Assembly: GCA_947498775.1 (NCBI GenBank)
Contig: CANMLL010000006.1
Location: forward strand, 1 to 64,000
Direction: 5' to 3'
Source of the DNA: an uncultured Aquimarina sp.
GTDB taxonomy: Bacteria > Bacteroidota > Bacteroidia > Flavobacteriales > Flavobacteriaceae
DNA: 64,000 nt
The notes beneath the pieces are model-generated. The model saw only the letters and a program-made list of their open reading frames with translations, searched no databases and was not told where the DNA came from. Positions 1-8,968 of the stretch are shown piece after piece. The position numbers and the translations under genes were made by a program. How positions within the stretch are numbered: position 1 is the stretch's first letter; each line of letters opens with the position of its first letter.

Positions 1-36
1 CTTACCTATTTCAACTTTTATCTTTTCTAAATCCAT
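1..36 (-). CDS. Start of a gene running off the left edge (partial)
   Basis: An ATG at 36-34 on the minus strand opens a frame of 12 codons (MDLEKIKVEIGK) that runs off the left edge. The bases just upstream, around 38-50, contain a TATCTTTA-like box close to the Bacteroidota -7 consensus TAnnTTTG. That position fits a gene with a very short leader. Too little is visible to name a product, and a chance frame of this length is possible. Confidence 0.4.
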   Translation of the reverse strand, partial: MDLEKIKVEIGK

Positions 37-258
37 GAATTAAAGATACGAATAATAGAAATTATAAACTAGAGCGTAATTTTATAACAAAAATTTGATA
101 ATCAAACACTTAACCTAAAAAACTATGCAGTATTAAGACTTGAAATTTATAAATCTCAAGAACATAAACCTATATTTTTATAGTAGATCAACACTAAAAA
201 TAGTATTTTGTGGTTTATACATAAGAGGAAATACAAAAACTGCAAATCTTAAATTACT

Positions 259-2109
259 ATGAAAAAAATTTATTTTCTATTATCCGTGTTTTGCTTAATG
301 CTAGCAACAAGTTGCTCAAATGATGATGACGACACTACACAATCTTCAACAGATCCAAATATTTTACAAATCGCCGAAGAAGATATCTTACACACAGTTG
401 TTAATCTAAAATGGAATACTGTATCGACAACAGAAAACAACACAGATGTTATTTATGATATTTTTCTAGAAGGGAATAAAATAAAAGAAAATAACGCAGA
501 TACCGATTATACACTTACTCGATTAAAAAGTAATACAACATATAGTGGTGAGATTATCGCTAGAAACATTGCAAAAACTTCGAAAAATAAAAATGCTAAG
601 TTGGGTGAATTAAAAAAAATTCCTTTTGAGGTAACCACACGAAAATACAAAAATCCAAATGCCGCAGAACCAAGTGAGTTTTTAATAACTGTAGAAGATA
701 TATCTACAACTGCCGCTACCATACAATGGAGTACAGCAACTATAACCGATAATTCTCAAATTACCTATACAATTTATATCGATGGAGATGAAGTCGGAAA
801 TACTATTGCAGAAAGAGTTATTACTTTAAAAGAATTGGAAAAAAACACGAATTACATTGGTGAAATAATAGCCAAAAGCAGTAATGAAAAATCTCAATAT
901 GCAAGCTTTTCTTTTAAAACTCCAGAAGTAGATGAGGTTATTATTGATGTAAATGAAGTAAAGATTACTCCCGCTGCTCTTTCTATTACTATTGGAAATA
1001 CAGAAAAGCTTACAGCTACAATACTTCCTGAAGATGCATCAAACAAAAATATAACTTGGTCATCCAGTAATACGGATATTGCAACTGTAGATGCCGAAGG
1101 TAATGTTACTGCGATTGCGGAAGGGACTGTTGCTATTAAAGTAACTTCGGATGAAAATGATCAAATTAGTAGTACTTCAACCATTACAGTAGAGGCCTCT
1201 ACAGTTGAGGTAACAGAAATAAAGGTTACTCCCGAAACACTTTCAATTGTTATCGGAAATATCACGCAACTTACGGCAACGGTACTTCCTGAAAACGCTT
1301 CAAATCAAAATGTAAATTGGTCCTCTAGCAACATGAATATTGCAACAGTTGATGCAAATGGTACTATTAATGCTATCGCCCAAGGGACTGTTACTATTAC
1401 AACAACCTCGGTTGGGAACCCAGAAATAAGCGATTCTACTGTAGTTACTGTTAATAACACTATTCCTGCAACAAGTATTGAAATCGATCAATCTGATATA
1501 TTTGACCTCTTTGAAAGAGAAGTAACCTATATGTCTGCCAAGATTCTTCCAGAAAACGCAACGGATAAAAATATCATCTGGACTTCTGATGATCCAAGCA
1601 TTGCCGCGGTAAGCAATACCGGATATATAACTGCTATGAGTCCTGGTACTACAACCATCAAAGCTACCGCATCAAGTGACAATCAAATTAGTGATTCAAG
1701 AACGGTCACTGTTATTGCTAACCTCACATCTTTTGATCCTGAAACCGGGCTGTACAAAGCACCTCCTGGTTCTACGATTAAGATCAATGGATTTGGCGAA
1801 TTATTGAATACTGACCCTATTGCTCAACTATCATTTGAAATCGCAGTACATACTTTACCCAATAAAATGGGCACAAAACTATACGAAGATTTTGCATCTG
1901 CTTTTGTTAGTGATGACCCAGGTACAAAATTTCTAAATCTTATTCAAAGTGAATTTATAATGCCTCAAAATGGCGAAGTGTATTTTTCTGCTACTCTTCT
2001 TATTAATAATGAAAATGATGGTTATTTAGATTTACAAATAACAAATGATCTAGGATTTACAGAGTTTTATAATATGAATTGGGATCAACAAATTGTTCAA
2101 TTTTTCTAA
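259..2109 (+). CDS. Lipoprotein with Ig-like (BIG2) repeats
   Basis: This is a 616-residue surface or periplasmic lipoprotein. The signal peptide ends in a lipobox (ATSC, Cys19) followed by an Asp run. Two fibronectin-III-like segments (about residues 37-128 and 138-222) precede three BIG2-type Ig-like repeats (about 230-312, 316-398 and 402-485). Each BIG2 repeat has the pattern 'LPE(D/N)A(S/T)(N/D)..I.W(S/T)S...IA.V...G.I.A...GT..I'. The last 130 residues match no family I recognise and may be the functional head. BIG2 domains are typical of adhesins and cell-surface spacers. The gene stands alone and converges on the aminotransferase at 2235, with a shared terminator between them. A binding or adhesion role is inference. 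Confidence 0.8.
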   Translation: MKKIYFLLSVFCLMLATSCSNDDDDTTQSSTDPNILQIAEEDILHTVVNLKWNTVSTTENNTDVIYDIFLEGNKIKENNADTDYTLTRLKSNTTYSGEIIARNIAKTSKNKNAKLGELKKIPFEVTTRKYKNPNAAEPSEFLITVEDISTTAATIQWSTATITDNSQITYTIYIDGDEVGNTIAERVITLKELEKNTNYIGEIIAKSSNEKSQYASFSFKTPEVDEVIIDVNEVKITPAALSITIGNTEKLTATILPEDASNKNITWSSSNTDIATVDAEGNVTAIAEGTVAIKVTSDENDQISSTSTITVEASTVEVTEIKVTPETLSIVIGNITQLTATVLPENASNQNVNWSSSNMNIATVDANGTINAIAQGTVTITTTSVGNPEISDSTVVTVNNTIPATSIEIDQSDIFDLFEREVTYMSAKILPENATDKNIIWTSDDPSIAAVSNTGYITAMSPGTTTIKATASSDNQISDSRTVTVIANLTSFDPETGLYKAPPGSTIKINGFGELLNTDPIAQLSFEIAVHTLPNKMGTKLYEDFASAFVSDDPGTKFLNLIQSEFIMPQNGEVYFSATLLINNENDGYLDLQITNDLGFTEFYNMNWDQQIVQFF

Positions 2110-2133
2110 ATGGGTAGGCTATATAGAGCTTAC

Positions 2134-2192
2134 ATCAAAACAAAAAACGGTCTCTTTTAACTCAACTAAAGGACACCTTTTTTTGTTTTGAT
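2134..2192. terminator. Bidirectional terminator between convergent genes
   Basis: A long inverted repeat: ATCAAAACAAAAAA at the left and TTTTTTTGTTTTGAT at the right, with a partly paired GGTCTCTTT/AAAGGACACC interior. It lies between the 3' ends of the BIG2 lipoprotein and the aminotransferase and carries T runs in both directions. Confidence 0.75.
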
Positions 2193-2234
2193 TTAAGCTG
2201 GTTTAAGTTTAAGAAGATAAACATTTGTGAATAA

Positions 2235-3356
2235 TCAACTTTTAAACTCTTTCATATCTTGAAGAGCACTGGTTAGCATATTCACATGATTAAGTGTACA
2301 GCTCTCTCCCATAATTCCGATTCTCCAGATTTTACCGGCAAAGACACCTAACCCTCCTCCTACTTCGATATTATAATCGTTTAATAATTTAGAACGTATT
2401 AATGCTTCATCATTTCCATCAGGCAAAAAAACCGAGTTCAAATTAGGAAGCCTATAGTGTTCTTCTACCAAATATCTAAATCCTAGGGCTTCTAATTTTT
2501 CTTTTAGAACCTGATGCACCTCTTGATGTCTTTTCCAACGGTTTTCCAGTCCTTCTTCCAAAACAATTCGTAGTGACTCACGTAATGCATATACCGAAGA
2601 AACTGGAGCCGTATGGTGATACGCTCGTTTTGCTCCTCCCCAATAATTTTTTACTAAACTAAGATCCAAAAACCAGCTTTGCACCTTGGTTTTTCTATTT
2701 TCTAGGGCCTTTACTGCGCTATCAGAAAAACTAACTGGTGACAATCCCGGAGGAGCACTTAAACACTTTTGCGTCCCTGTATAAATAGCATCGATATTCC
2801 ATTCATCAACTTTTAATTCTGTACCACAATATGAGGTTACGGCATCAACCATTAACAAACCGCCTGCATTATGAACCAGGTCACTAATCTCTTTTATGGG
2901 TTGTAATGCTCCTGTTGAAGTTTCGGCATGCACCAGGGCTAAAAGCTTTGGTTTTGGGCATTTATCAAGAATTTTTTTAACATCATCAGTGGATACTACG
3001 GTACCCCACTCTTTTTCAATTTTATGCACTTTTGCTCCACAACGTTCTGCAATATCTGCCATTCTTCCTCCAAAAACACCATTAATACAGATAATTGCTT
3101 CATCACCAGGTTCCAAAAGATTTACTAAACAAGTTTCCATTCCGGCACTGCCCGGAGCAGATACCACAAAGGTTAAATGATTTTTGGTAATAAAAGTTTC
3201 TTGGACCATAGTTTTCACCTCATCCATTATTGTTACAAACTCTGGATCCAAATGTCCAATTAAAGGAGTTGACATTGCTTTGAGTACTCGAGGATGAGCA
3301 TCTGACGGGCCTGGGCCCATCAAAATTCTGTTACTCGTGTTAAGTTCGTGATACAT
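2235..3356 (-). CDS. Class-V aminotransferase, alanine-glyoxylate/serine-pyruvate type
   Basis: A PLP-dependent aminotransferase of the alanine-glyoxylate/serine-pyruvate branch of class V (373 residues, usual length). The N-terminal LMGPGPSDAHPRVL motif, the SAPGSAGMET stretch, MVDAVTSYCG with the PLP-contacting Asp, and TGTQKCLSAPPG with the Schiff-base Lys are all present. It should transfer an amino group between glyoxylate or pyruvate and alanine, serine or a related donor in the cytoplasm. Exact substrates cannot be read from sequence. It is monocistronic, with over 600 bp of repeat-bearing intergenic DNA upstream. Confidence 0.85.
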   Translation of the reverse strand: MYHELNTSNRILMGPGPSDAHPRVLKAMSTPLIGHLDPEFVTIMDEVKTMVQETFITKNHLTFVVSAPGSAGMETCLVNLLEPGDEAIICINGVFGGRMADIAERCGAKVHKIEKEWGTVVSTDDVKKILDKCPKPKLLALVHAETSTGALQPIKEISDLVHNAGGLLMVDAVTSYCGTELKVDEWNIDAIYTGTQKCLSAPPGLSPVSFSDSAVKALENRKTKVQSWFLDLSLVKNYWGGAKRAYHHTAPVSSVYALRESLRIVLEEGLENRWKRHQEVHQVLKEKLEALGFRYLVEEHYRLPNLNSVFLPDGNDEALIRSKLLNDYNIEVGGGLGVFAGKIWRIGIMGESCTLNHVNMLTSALQDMKEFKS

Positions 3357-3623
3357 AATATGCGTTTTTGTTTGTTAACCACTATATCGTTTTCGTAAAT
3401 ACGAAAAATAAAAGTCCTAAAATTAGCGAATTTTGAAAGTTCGACTTCATAACACTCTCAATGTTTTTGATCAAAACCAGCTTAAAATTGAGAATTTCAT
3501 AATTCAAGTAATGAATTGACTTAGCAGATAATCATATTGAAAAAATAAGAGGTTAATTTTTATCAAAAAAATTTGCTGTAATTAGTTGAATATCCTCTTT
3601 TAGTTTCAATTATCATTTTTCGC

Positions 3624-3648
3624 CATGCTGAACTTGTTTCAACATCTC
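3624..3648. repeat. REP-like intergenic motif
   Basis: The sequence ATGCTGAACTTGTTTCAACA (3624-3643) followed by TCTCC resembles a short palindromic motif I recall as common between flavobacterial genes. Only one copy occurs in this window, so the repeat status rests on recall of other genomes. Confidence 0.4.
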
Positions 3649-3740
3649 CCAATTAATTAAAAATAAAGCATAGCAGTAGCAGCTACGGTTTATTTTTATT
3701 TTAAAGTATAGGGCAAAAGGAGTAATTTTAAGTGGGTATT

Positions 3741-3759
3741 TTTACATCAGAATTGGTAT
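3741..3759 (+). repeat. Dispersed 19-nt repeat, copy 1
   Basis: TTTACATCAGAATTGGTAT occurs here and, exactly inverted, at 56233-56251. Both copies are intergenic. Confidence 0.6.
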
Positions 3760-3807
3760 AAGATTATATTTGAGTTTTAAAATTATAATAGTCACAATCC
3801 TATTATA

Positions 3808-3997
3808 GAACTCATCTTGACTTTTTCTATTTCCTAAAAAATGACTGAAATTCACCCATATTTTGTTACTTTTCTTATCTGTAGCGCTGCTATAGCTTTT
3901 AAAAAGTACCTGATCTGGTCAAATTTCACTACCATGCTACGTCTGGTCTCTCCCTGTCAGTCGATCCTGGTCAAAAACAAAAAGTCAAGATGAGTTC
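3808..3997. repeat. 190-bp element with 19-bp perfect terminal inverted repeats
   Basis: GAACTCATCTTGACTTTTT at 3808-3826 is exactly repeated inverted at 3979-3997. A close copy of the left end (24 of 25 bases, extending to CTATTT) also occurs at 32022-32046 near the Crp/Fnr gene. Size and ends are like a miniature inverted-repeat element. No coding sequence is inside. No clear target duplication is visible. Confidence 0.65.
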
Positions 3998-4016
3998 ATA
4001 GCCTTAGACCACAAAA

Positions 4017-5336
4017 TCAAGTTTTCTGCTTTTTCTTTTTTGCGGCAGGAAAGAGTACATTATTAAGAATTAAGCGATATCCAGGAGAATTAGGATGCAG
4101 TTCTAACTCTGTTTTTGGATCTCCTACTCTGTGGGTATAGTCTTCGGGATCATGTCCTCCGTAAAAAGTAAAGAAACCTTTTCCTTTTATACCATGAATA
4201 TATCGTGCTTCTCCATTGGTCTTATTTTCGCCCAGAACAAGTACATTTGATTTGATCTCGTTTGGATTATATGCGGTAGTTTGCCCCATAAATCCCTTAA
4301 CCAAAACAGTATGATTTTGACAAAGCATCGTGGGTATCGGATCCCACTTGGCCGAAAAATCCATTAATGTAAAATAATCGGTAGTCTTAGAAATACGACG
4401 GATACGTGTCATGTCTACGGAAGAAAATTCGTATACATTTGGATTTCGTTCCAATGTAAAATTCTTAAACGCAAACGTTCTATTATAATCAATTTTTGAT
4501 TGATATCCAGGTTCGCTGGGATCCCCATCAAACATAGGTTCGCAGATATCAATCCCTTCTGCGGCCAGTGCAATCTCAAAACTATCTGTAGCACTGCACA
4601 TGGCAAACATAAATCCGCCACCAACGACATAATCCCTAATCTTGAGAGCGACTGCTAATTTTTCTTGTGATACTTTTGAATACCCTAAATCTCTGGCTAG
4701 TTTTTCTGCGGCTGCCTTTTCGCGAATATACCAGGGTGCAGCTCGATAAGATGCATAGAATTTACCGTATTGTCCCGTAAAATCTTCATGATGCAAGTGC
4801 AACCAATCATACAAAATTAGATTGTCATCCAGCACTTCCTTATCATATATAGTCTCATAAGGAATTTCGGCAAAAGTTAATACCATGGTAACAGCATCAT
4901 CCCAGGGTTGATTTCCTTTTGGAGAATACACAGCAATCTTAGGTGCTTTCTCTAGAATTACAGCCTCCATGTTTTGAGAAGGGCTACTAATTTCTTCTAA
5001 AATCTCTTCGGTTTCTGCATCACTTATAATTTCATAAGTGACTCCCCTAATTGTACATTCTTTTCTAATATCCTCTGTATCTGGTAAAAGAAATGCTCCT
5101 CCTCGGTAGTTTAAAAGCCATTTAACTTTAAGATCCTTACTTAATGTCCAATAGGTAATTCCATAAGCTTTTAGATGGTTTTGCTGTTCCTCGGCATCCA
5201 TAGGAATTAATACATAAGATGCAAAAGACTGAAAACTAAATAACAAGAAAACGGAAAATAACCAATAAACTCTTGTTATATTGTTCTTTAAAGCGGTAGA
5301 AAAAATAGGCGATATTTTAAAACGGTACTTCGTCAT
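4017..5336 (-). CDS. Secreted protein of the family annotated 'asparagine synthetase B' in Flavobacteriia
   Basis: A protein of about 439 residues with a signal peptide ending near FQSFAS. It belongs by recall to a Bacteroidota family labelled asparagine synthetase B. I see no amidotransferase N-terminal Cys or ATP-pyrophosphatase SGGxDS loop, so true asparagine synthesis is unlikely. The middle contains WDDAVTMVL, HLHHEDF, VGGGFMFAMCSATDSFEIA and later FFTFYGGHDPEDY, which suggests a GATase-like or hydrolase fold. The start at 5336 (MTKYRF) is chosen from several in-frame Met codons; it overlaps the 3' end of dnaB by about 20 bases, so the two may be co-transcribed. The function is unknown. 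Confidence 0.65.
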   Translation of the reverse strand: MTKYRFKISPIFSTALKNNITRVYWLFSVFLLFSFQSFASYVLIPMDAEEQQNHLKAYGITYWTLSKDLKVKWLLNYRGGAFLLPDTEDIRKECTIRGVTYEIISDAETEEILEEISSPSQNMEAVILEKAPKIAVYSPKGNQPWDDAVTMVLTFAEIPYETIYDKEVLDDNLILYDWLHLHHEDFTGQYGKFYASYRAAPWYIREKAAAEKLARDLGYSKVSQEKLAVALKIRDYVVGGGFMFAMCSATDSFEIALAAEGIDICEPMFDGDPSEPGYQSKIDYNRTFAFKNFTLERNPNVYEFSSVDMTRIRRISKTTDYFTLMDFSAKWDPIPTMLCQNHTVLVKGFMGQTTAYNPNEIKSNVLVLGENKTNGEARYIHGIKGKGFFTFYGGHDPEDYTHRVGDPKTELELHPNSPGYRLILNNVLFPAAKKKKQKT

Positions 5337-6861
5337 CATCATTAGAATCATTTATGCTACTCCCAAAAGCTTCATCTGCACTTGGAAGATGGCTTGTGCT
5401 CAATGGAGTTTCTTCGCCATCTTCATTCATTTTTGAATGAAACTCAAAAGGAGTACTAAAATCATCTAAGTTATCAAATTTACCTAAGTGGCCAATGAAT
5501 TTTAACCTAATACTTTCAAGACCTCCATTACGGTGTTTTGCTACAATAAATTCTCCCTGTCCTTGTGTCGGGGATCTTTCTTCATCATCCCACTCATCAA
5601 TTTTATAATATTCTGGCCTATAAATAAAAGATACGATATCTGCATCCTGTTCAATTGCCCCAGATTCTCGAAGGTCACTAAGTAATGGTCTTTTACTACC
5701 TCCCCGAGTCTCTACAGCACGAGAAAGCTGGGATAATGCAATTACCGGTACATTTAATTCTTTTGCCAAGGCTTTTAAGTTACGCGATATGGTGGATATC
5801 TCCTGCTCACGATTACCATTTTTTCCTGTTCCTCCCGCAGTCATTAATTGCAAATAATCAATAACAATCATCTTAATCCCATGTTGAGATGATAAACGAC
5901 GTGCTTTGGCTCTAAGGTCAAAAATCGATAAGGATGGCGTATCATCAATGAACAATGGTGCTTTTTCTAAGTCTTTTACTTTAACATTAAGCTGTTCCCA
6001 CTCATGCTTTTCAAGTTTTCCGGTACGTAACTTTTCTGATGAAAGTCCAGTTTCTGAAGAAATCAAGCGTGTAATAAGCTGTACAGAAGACATCTCTAAG
6101 GAAAAGAAAGCCACAGGAATATTCTGTCCAACGGCCATATTACGGGCCATAGATAATGTTAGCGCTGTTTTTCCCATACCCGGACGGGCAGCCACAATGA
6201 TCAAATCACTTGGCTGCCATCCCGAAGTAAGTTTGTCTAGTTTATCAAAGCCAGACGGGATTCCACTTAAACCTTCTTTGTTTGAGATTTCCTGTATCTT
6301 CTTTTTTGCCTGAATTACTAAATTCTGGGCGGTCTCTGTTGATCTTTTAATATTCCCTTGGGTAACCTCATACAATCTGGATTCTGCCATATCCAGAAGG
6401 TCGAAAACATCGGTGGTTTCATCATAGGATTCTTCAATAATTTCGTTTGAAATTTTTATCAAACTACGTTGAATATATTTTTGAAGAATAATACGAGCAT
6501 GAAACTCTATATGAGCCGAAGAAGCTACTTTTTGAGTTAATTGTATTAAGTAATAGTCACCACCTGCAAGTTCAAGTCTTGAATCCTTTTTAAGTTGGCT
6601 CGAAACCGTTAATAAGTCTATTGGCTCAGAGTTTTCAAAGAGTTTATATATTGCTTCAAAAATATATTGATGCGCTTCTCGATAAAAAACATCGGGATTA
6701 AGAATATCAATAATTTCATCAACCCCTTTCTTATCTATCATCATTGCTCCTAGCACAACTTCTTCTAAATCAACGGCTTGAGGAGGTATTTTTCCCTTTT
6801 CCAGCGATATTACGTTCCCCCGACCATAATTTATTTGCTGAGCTTGCTGTACTTTTTCCAT
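5317..6861 (-). CDS. dnaB: Replicative DNA helicase DnaB
   Basis: DnaB is the hexameric 5'-3' helicase that unwinds DNA ahead of the replication fork and recruits primase. The 514-residue protein has the N-terminal primase-interacting domain (about 25-130), a linker, and the RecA-like C-terminal domain. Walker A is ARPGMGKT at 225-232, Walker B is IVIDYLQLM, and the SQLSRAVE and RESGAIEQDAD motifs follow. There is no intein. A TATCTTTG box at 6904-6911 is a good promoter candidate. The acidic C-terminal tail (NDDDEVPF) is typical of the flavobacterial protein. Confidence 0.97.
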   Translation of the reverse strand: MEKVQQAQQINYGRGNVISLEKGKIPPQAVDLEEVVLGAMMIDKKGVDEIIDILNPDVFYREAHQYIFEAIYKLFENSEPIDLLTVSSQLKKDSRLELAGGDYYLIQLTQKVASSAHIEFHARIILQKYIQRSLIKISNEIIEESYDETTDVFDLLDMAESRLYEVTQGNIKRSTETAQNLVIQAKKKIQEISNKEGLSGIPSGFDKLDKLTSGWQPSDLIIVAARPGMGKTALTLSMARNMAVGQNIPVAFFSLEMSSVQLITRLISSETGLSSEKLRTGKLEKHEWEQLNVKVKDLEKAPLFIDDTPSLSIFDLRAKARRLSSQHGIKMIVIDYLQLMTAGGTGKNGNREQEISTISRNLKALAKELNVPVIALSQLSRAVETRGGSKRPLLSDLRESGAIEQDADIVSFIYRPEYYKIDEWDDEERSPTQGQGEFIVAKHRNGGLESIRLKFIGHLGKFDNLDDFSTPFEFHSKMNEDGEETPLSTSHLPSADEAFGSSINDSNDDDEVPF

Positions 6862-6903
6862 GACTACGAATGTAAAAAAATTGTAAAGAGATACCCCTAC
6901 TTA

Positions 6904-6911
6904 CAAAGATA
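6904..6911 (-). promoter_or_regulatory. Putative dnaB -7 box
   Basis: On the minus strand this reads TATCTTTG, a match to the Bacteroidota -7 consensus TAnnTTTG. It is 43 bases before the dnaB start, and a TTTGTTG element sits about 18 bases further upstream. Confidence 0.55.
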
Positions 6912-6978
6912 CGAATGTTCACCGGTCTTCAACAAACGAACTGTTAATAAGTAGTTTTTATTGTTAACAAGTATAAAA

Positions 6979-7005
6979 AAATCTGAAGTGCAAAACTTCA
7001 GATTT
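6979..7005 (-). terminator. Terminator of accA
   Basis: A perfect 10-bp stem AAATCTGAAG/CTTCAGATTT with a 7-nt loop, followed on the minus strand by a T-rich run. It lies just after the accA stop and before the dnaB promoter. Confidence 0.85.
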
Positions 7006-7029
7006 AGGTACTAAGTGATTTTTTAGGGG

Positions 7030-7983
7030 TTAACCTTTAAAGACTCCCATATTGGCATATTTATCCATACGTTTTTCAACTAATTCTTCTGGTGATAAGT
7101 TTTTAAATTCATCATAAGAAGATGAAATTTTGTCTCGAACCGTTTTAAATATTTTTTCGCGATCGCTATGCGCACCTCCAAGAGGTTCTTTTATGATTTC
7201 GTCGATAAGTTGTTGCTTTTTCATATCTGTAGCCGTTAGCTTCAGAGCTTCAGCTGCTTGTTCTTTAAACTCCCAGCTACGCCATAGAATTGAAGAACAC
7301 GATTCTGGAGAAATTACAGAGTACCAAGTGTTTTCTAACATTAACACCTTATCTCCCACACCAATACCTAATGCTCCTCCACTAGCTCCTTCACCTATAA
7401 TCACCACAATAATTGGTACTTTAAGACGTGTCATTTCCAATAAATTTCTGGCAATTGCTTCTCCTTGTCCCCGCTCTTCGGCTTCAAGTCCTGGATAAGC
7501 TCCGGGAGTATCTACAAAACAAACAACAGGAATTCCAAACTTTTCTGCACTTTTCATTAATCTAAGCGCTTTTCGATATCCTTCGGGGTTTGCCATTCCG
7601 AAATTACGATATTGTCTGGTTTTGGTATTGTACCCTTTTTGCTGGCCAATGAACATATAACTTTGATGGCCGATCTTACCCAGACCTCCAATCATTGCTT
7701 TATCATCTTTAACATTACGATCACCGTGTAATTCTAAAAATGATTCTCCACAAATAGCATCAATATAATCTAACGTATACGGCCTTGACGGATGTCTTGA
7801 CAATTGTACACGTTGCCACGGAGTAAGATTTTTGTATATTTCTTTTTTGGTGTCTTTCAGTTTCTTTTCAATCTGTTTACAGGTATCTGTTACATCTACT
7901 TCGCTTTCTTCACCTATAGCGCAAGCTTTTTCAAATTGTTCTTCAAGCTCTTTAATGGGGAGTTCAAATTCTAAATATTCCAT
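7030..7983 (-). CDS. accA: Acetyl-CoA carboxylase carboxyltransferase subunit alpha
   Basis: The alpha subunit of carboxyltransferase moves CO2 from biotin-BCCP to acetyl-CoA, giving malonyl-CoA for fatty-acid synthesis. The 317-residue chain has the expected length. It carries the FLELHGDR start of the fold, [30 protein letters not shown] and the [15 protein letters not shown] oxyanion glycine region. The start [10 protein letters not shown] at 7983 is preferred over an upstream Met two codons earlier because it matches the usual N-terminus. The partner accD is not in the window. A TATATTTG promoter box lies at 8022-8029. Confidence 0.96.
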   Translation of the reverse strand: MEYLEFELPIKELEEQFEKACAIGEESEVDVTDTCKQIEKKLKDTKKEIYKNLTPWQRVQLSRHPSRPYTLDYIDAICGESFLELHGDRNVKDDKAMIGGLGKIGHQSYMFIGQQKGYNTKTRQYRNFGMANPEGYRKALRLMKSAEKFGIPVVCFVDTPGAYPGLEAEERGQGEAIARNLLEMTRLKVPIIVVIIGEGASGGALGIGVGDKVLMLENTWYSVISPESCSSILWRSWEFKEQAAEALKLTATDMKKQQLIDEIIKEPLGGAHSDREKIFKTVRDKISSSYDEFKNLSPEELVEKRMDKYANMGVFKG

Positions 7984-8021
7984 AATCAAGAATATAATTT
8001 ATGTTAACTAGGGTTAGCTGA

Positions 8022-8029
8022 CAAATATA
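8022..8029 (-). promoter_or_regulatory. Putative accA -7 box
   Basis: Minus-strand TATATTTG, a perfect TAnnTTTG match, about 40 bases upstream of accA and just after the EamA transporter stop. Confidence 0.55.
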
Positions 8030-8035
8030 AAAACT

Positions 8036-8968
8036 TTACTTCGTAATGTTATGCAAAGTTGAAGTACTTTTTCTTTTTTTAGCGTTTTTGAATATTCCAT
8101 TCAATATAACAGTGCCAATTATGATCAATGCCCCGAAGTAGAATTGCGAGCTCATTTTTTCTGATTCTCCAAAAATTAGGAAGGCTAAGATAATACCATA
8201 AACTGGTTCTAAATTGACGGTTAGCATTACCGTATACGGGCTCAAATACTTCATTACTTGCACCGAACCTATAAATGCATATGCCGTACAAATCGACGCC
8301 AATAGTAGCATATATAGCCAATCTGAAGTTGATAATTGAAAAAATGAAATTGTGAACCCCTCCATTTCGTTTCCAAAAAGAGTCATGCCCAACAAATACA
8401 TCGTAATAATTCCCACTCCGCTTACTAATTCATAAAAAGAAACCATTGTAGGATTATATTTCTGGGCGACTTTTCCATTAATTAACGAAAATACAGCAGA
8501 TAAAAAAGCAGAACACAAAGCATATATAATTCCTAAGAAATAATCCCCTTCTACCTTAAAAATTATATACAACCCTATAATTACCAGGAATCCAAAAAGC
8601 ACTTCGTACCAAATTAACTTTCTTTTATAAAAAATGGGCTCAAGAATAGAAGTAAAAAAAGCTCCTGTTGATAGTGTCGCAAGGGTAATGGATACATTAG
8701 AAACTTTTATAGCAGCAAAAAAGGTGATCCAATGTAAAGCAATAATAATCCCAGCAAAAAAAAGCGTTAAGAATAATTTTCGAGAAATCGTTAAGGATAT
8801 TTTTCTAATACTAATATAAAGAACTATAAAACCAGATGCCAAAAGCATTCGATACCAAACTAATGGCAGTGCATCTATTGAAATTAGTTCTCCTAATATC
8901 GCTGTAAATCCCCAAACAAATACAATAAAATGTAAATGAAGGTAATTTCGAAATCTAGCGTTTGGCAT
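8036..8968 (-). CDS. EamA/DMT-family transporter
   Basis: An inner-membrane protein of about 310 residues with roughly ten hydrophobic segments in two EamA halves, typical of drug/metabolite exporters. The second half contains the pattern LEPVYGIILAFLIFGE. The start MPNARFRNYL at 8968 is favoured because the longer frame would overlap the LptF/G gene much further; with this start the overlap is only 14 bases, consistent with translational coupling. The substrate is unknown; amino acids or other small metabolites are usual. Confidence 0.85.
   Translation of the reverse strand: MPNARFRNYLHLHFIVFVWGFTAILGELISIDALPLVWYRMLLASGFIVLYISIRKISLTISRKLFLTLFFAGIIIALHWITFFAAIKVSNVSITLATLSTGAFFTSILEPIFYKRKLIWYEVLFGFLVIIGLYIIFKVEGDYFLGIIYALCSAFLSAVFSLINGKVAQKYNPTMVSFYELVSGVGIITMYLLGMTLFGNEMEGFTISFFQLSTSDWLYMLLLASICTAYAFIGSVQVMKYLSPYTVMLTVNLEPVYGIILAFLIFGESEKMSSQFYFGALIIIGTVILNGIFKNAKKRKSTSTLHNITK

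Larger units (their letters stand above)
3357..4016. other. 660-bp gene-free region with several intergenic repeats
   Basis: No credible gene is seen here. It contains a REP-like motif at 3624-3648, a 19-nt sequence at 3741-3759 that recurs inverted at 56233-56251, and a 190-bp inverted-repeat element at 3808-3997. The promoter of the aminotransferase must lie at the left end. Confidence 0.7.
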
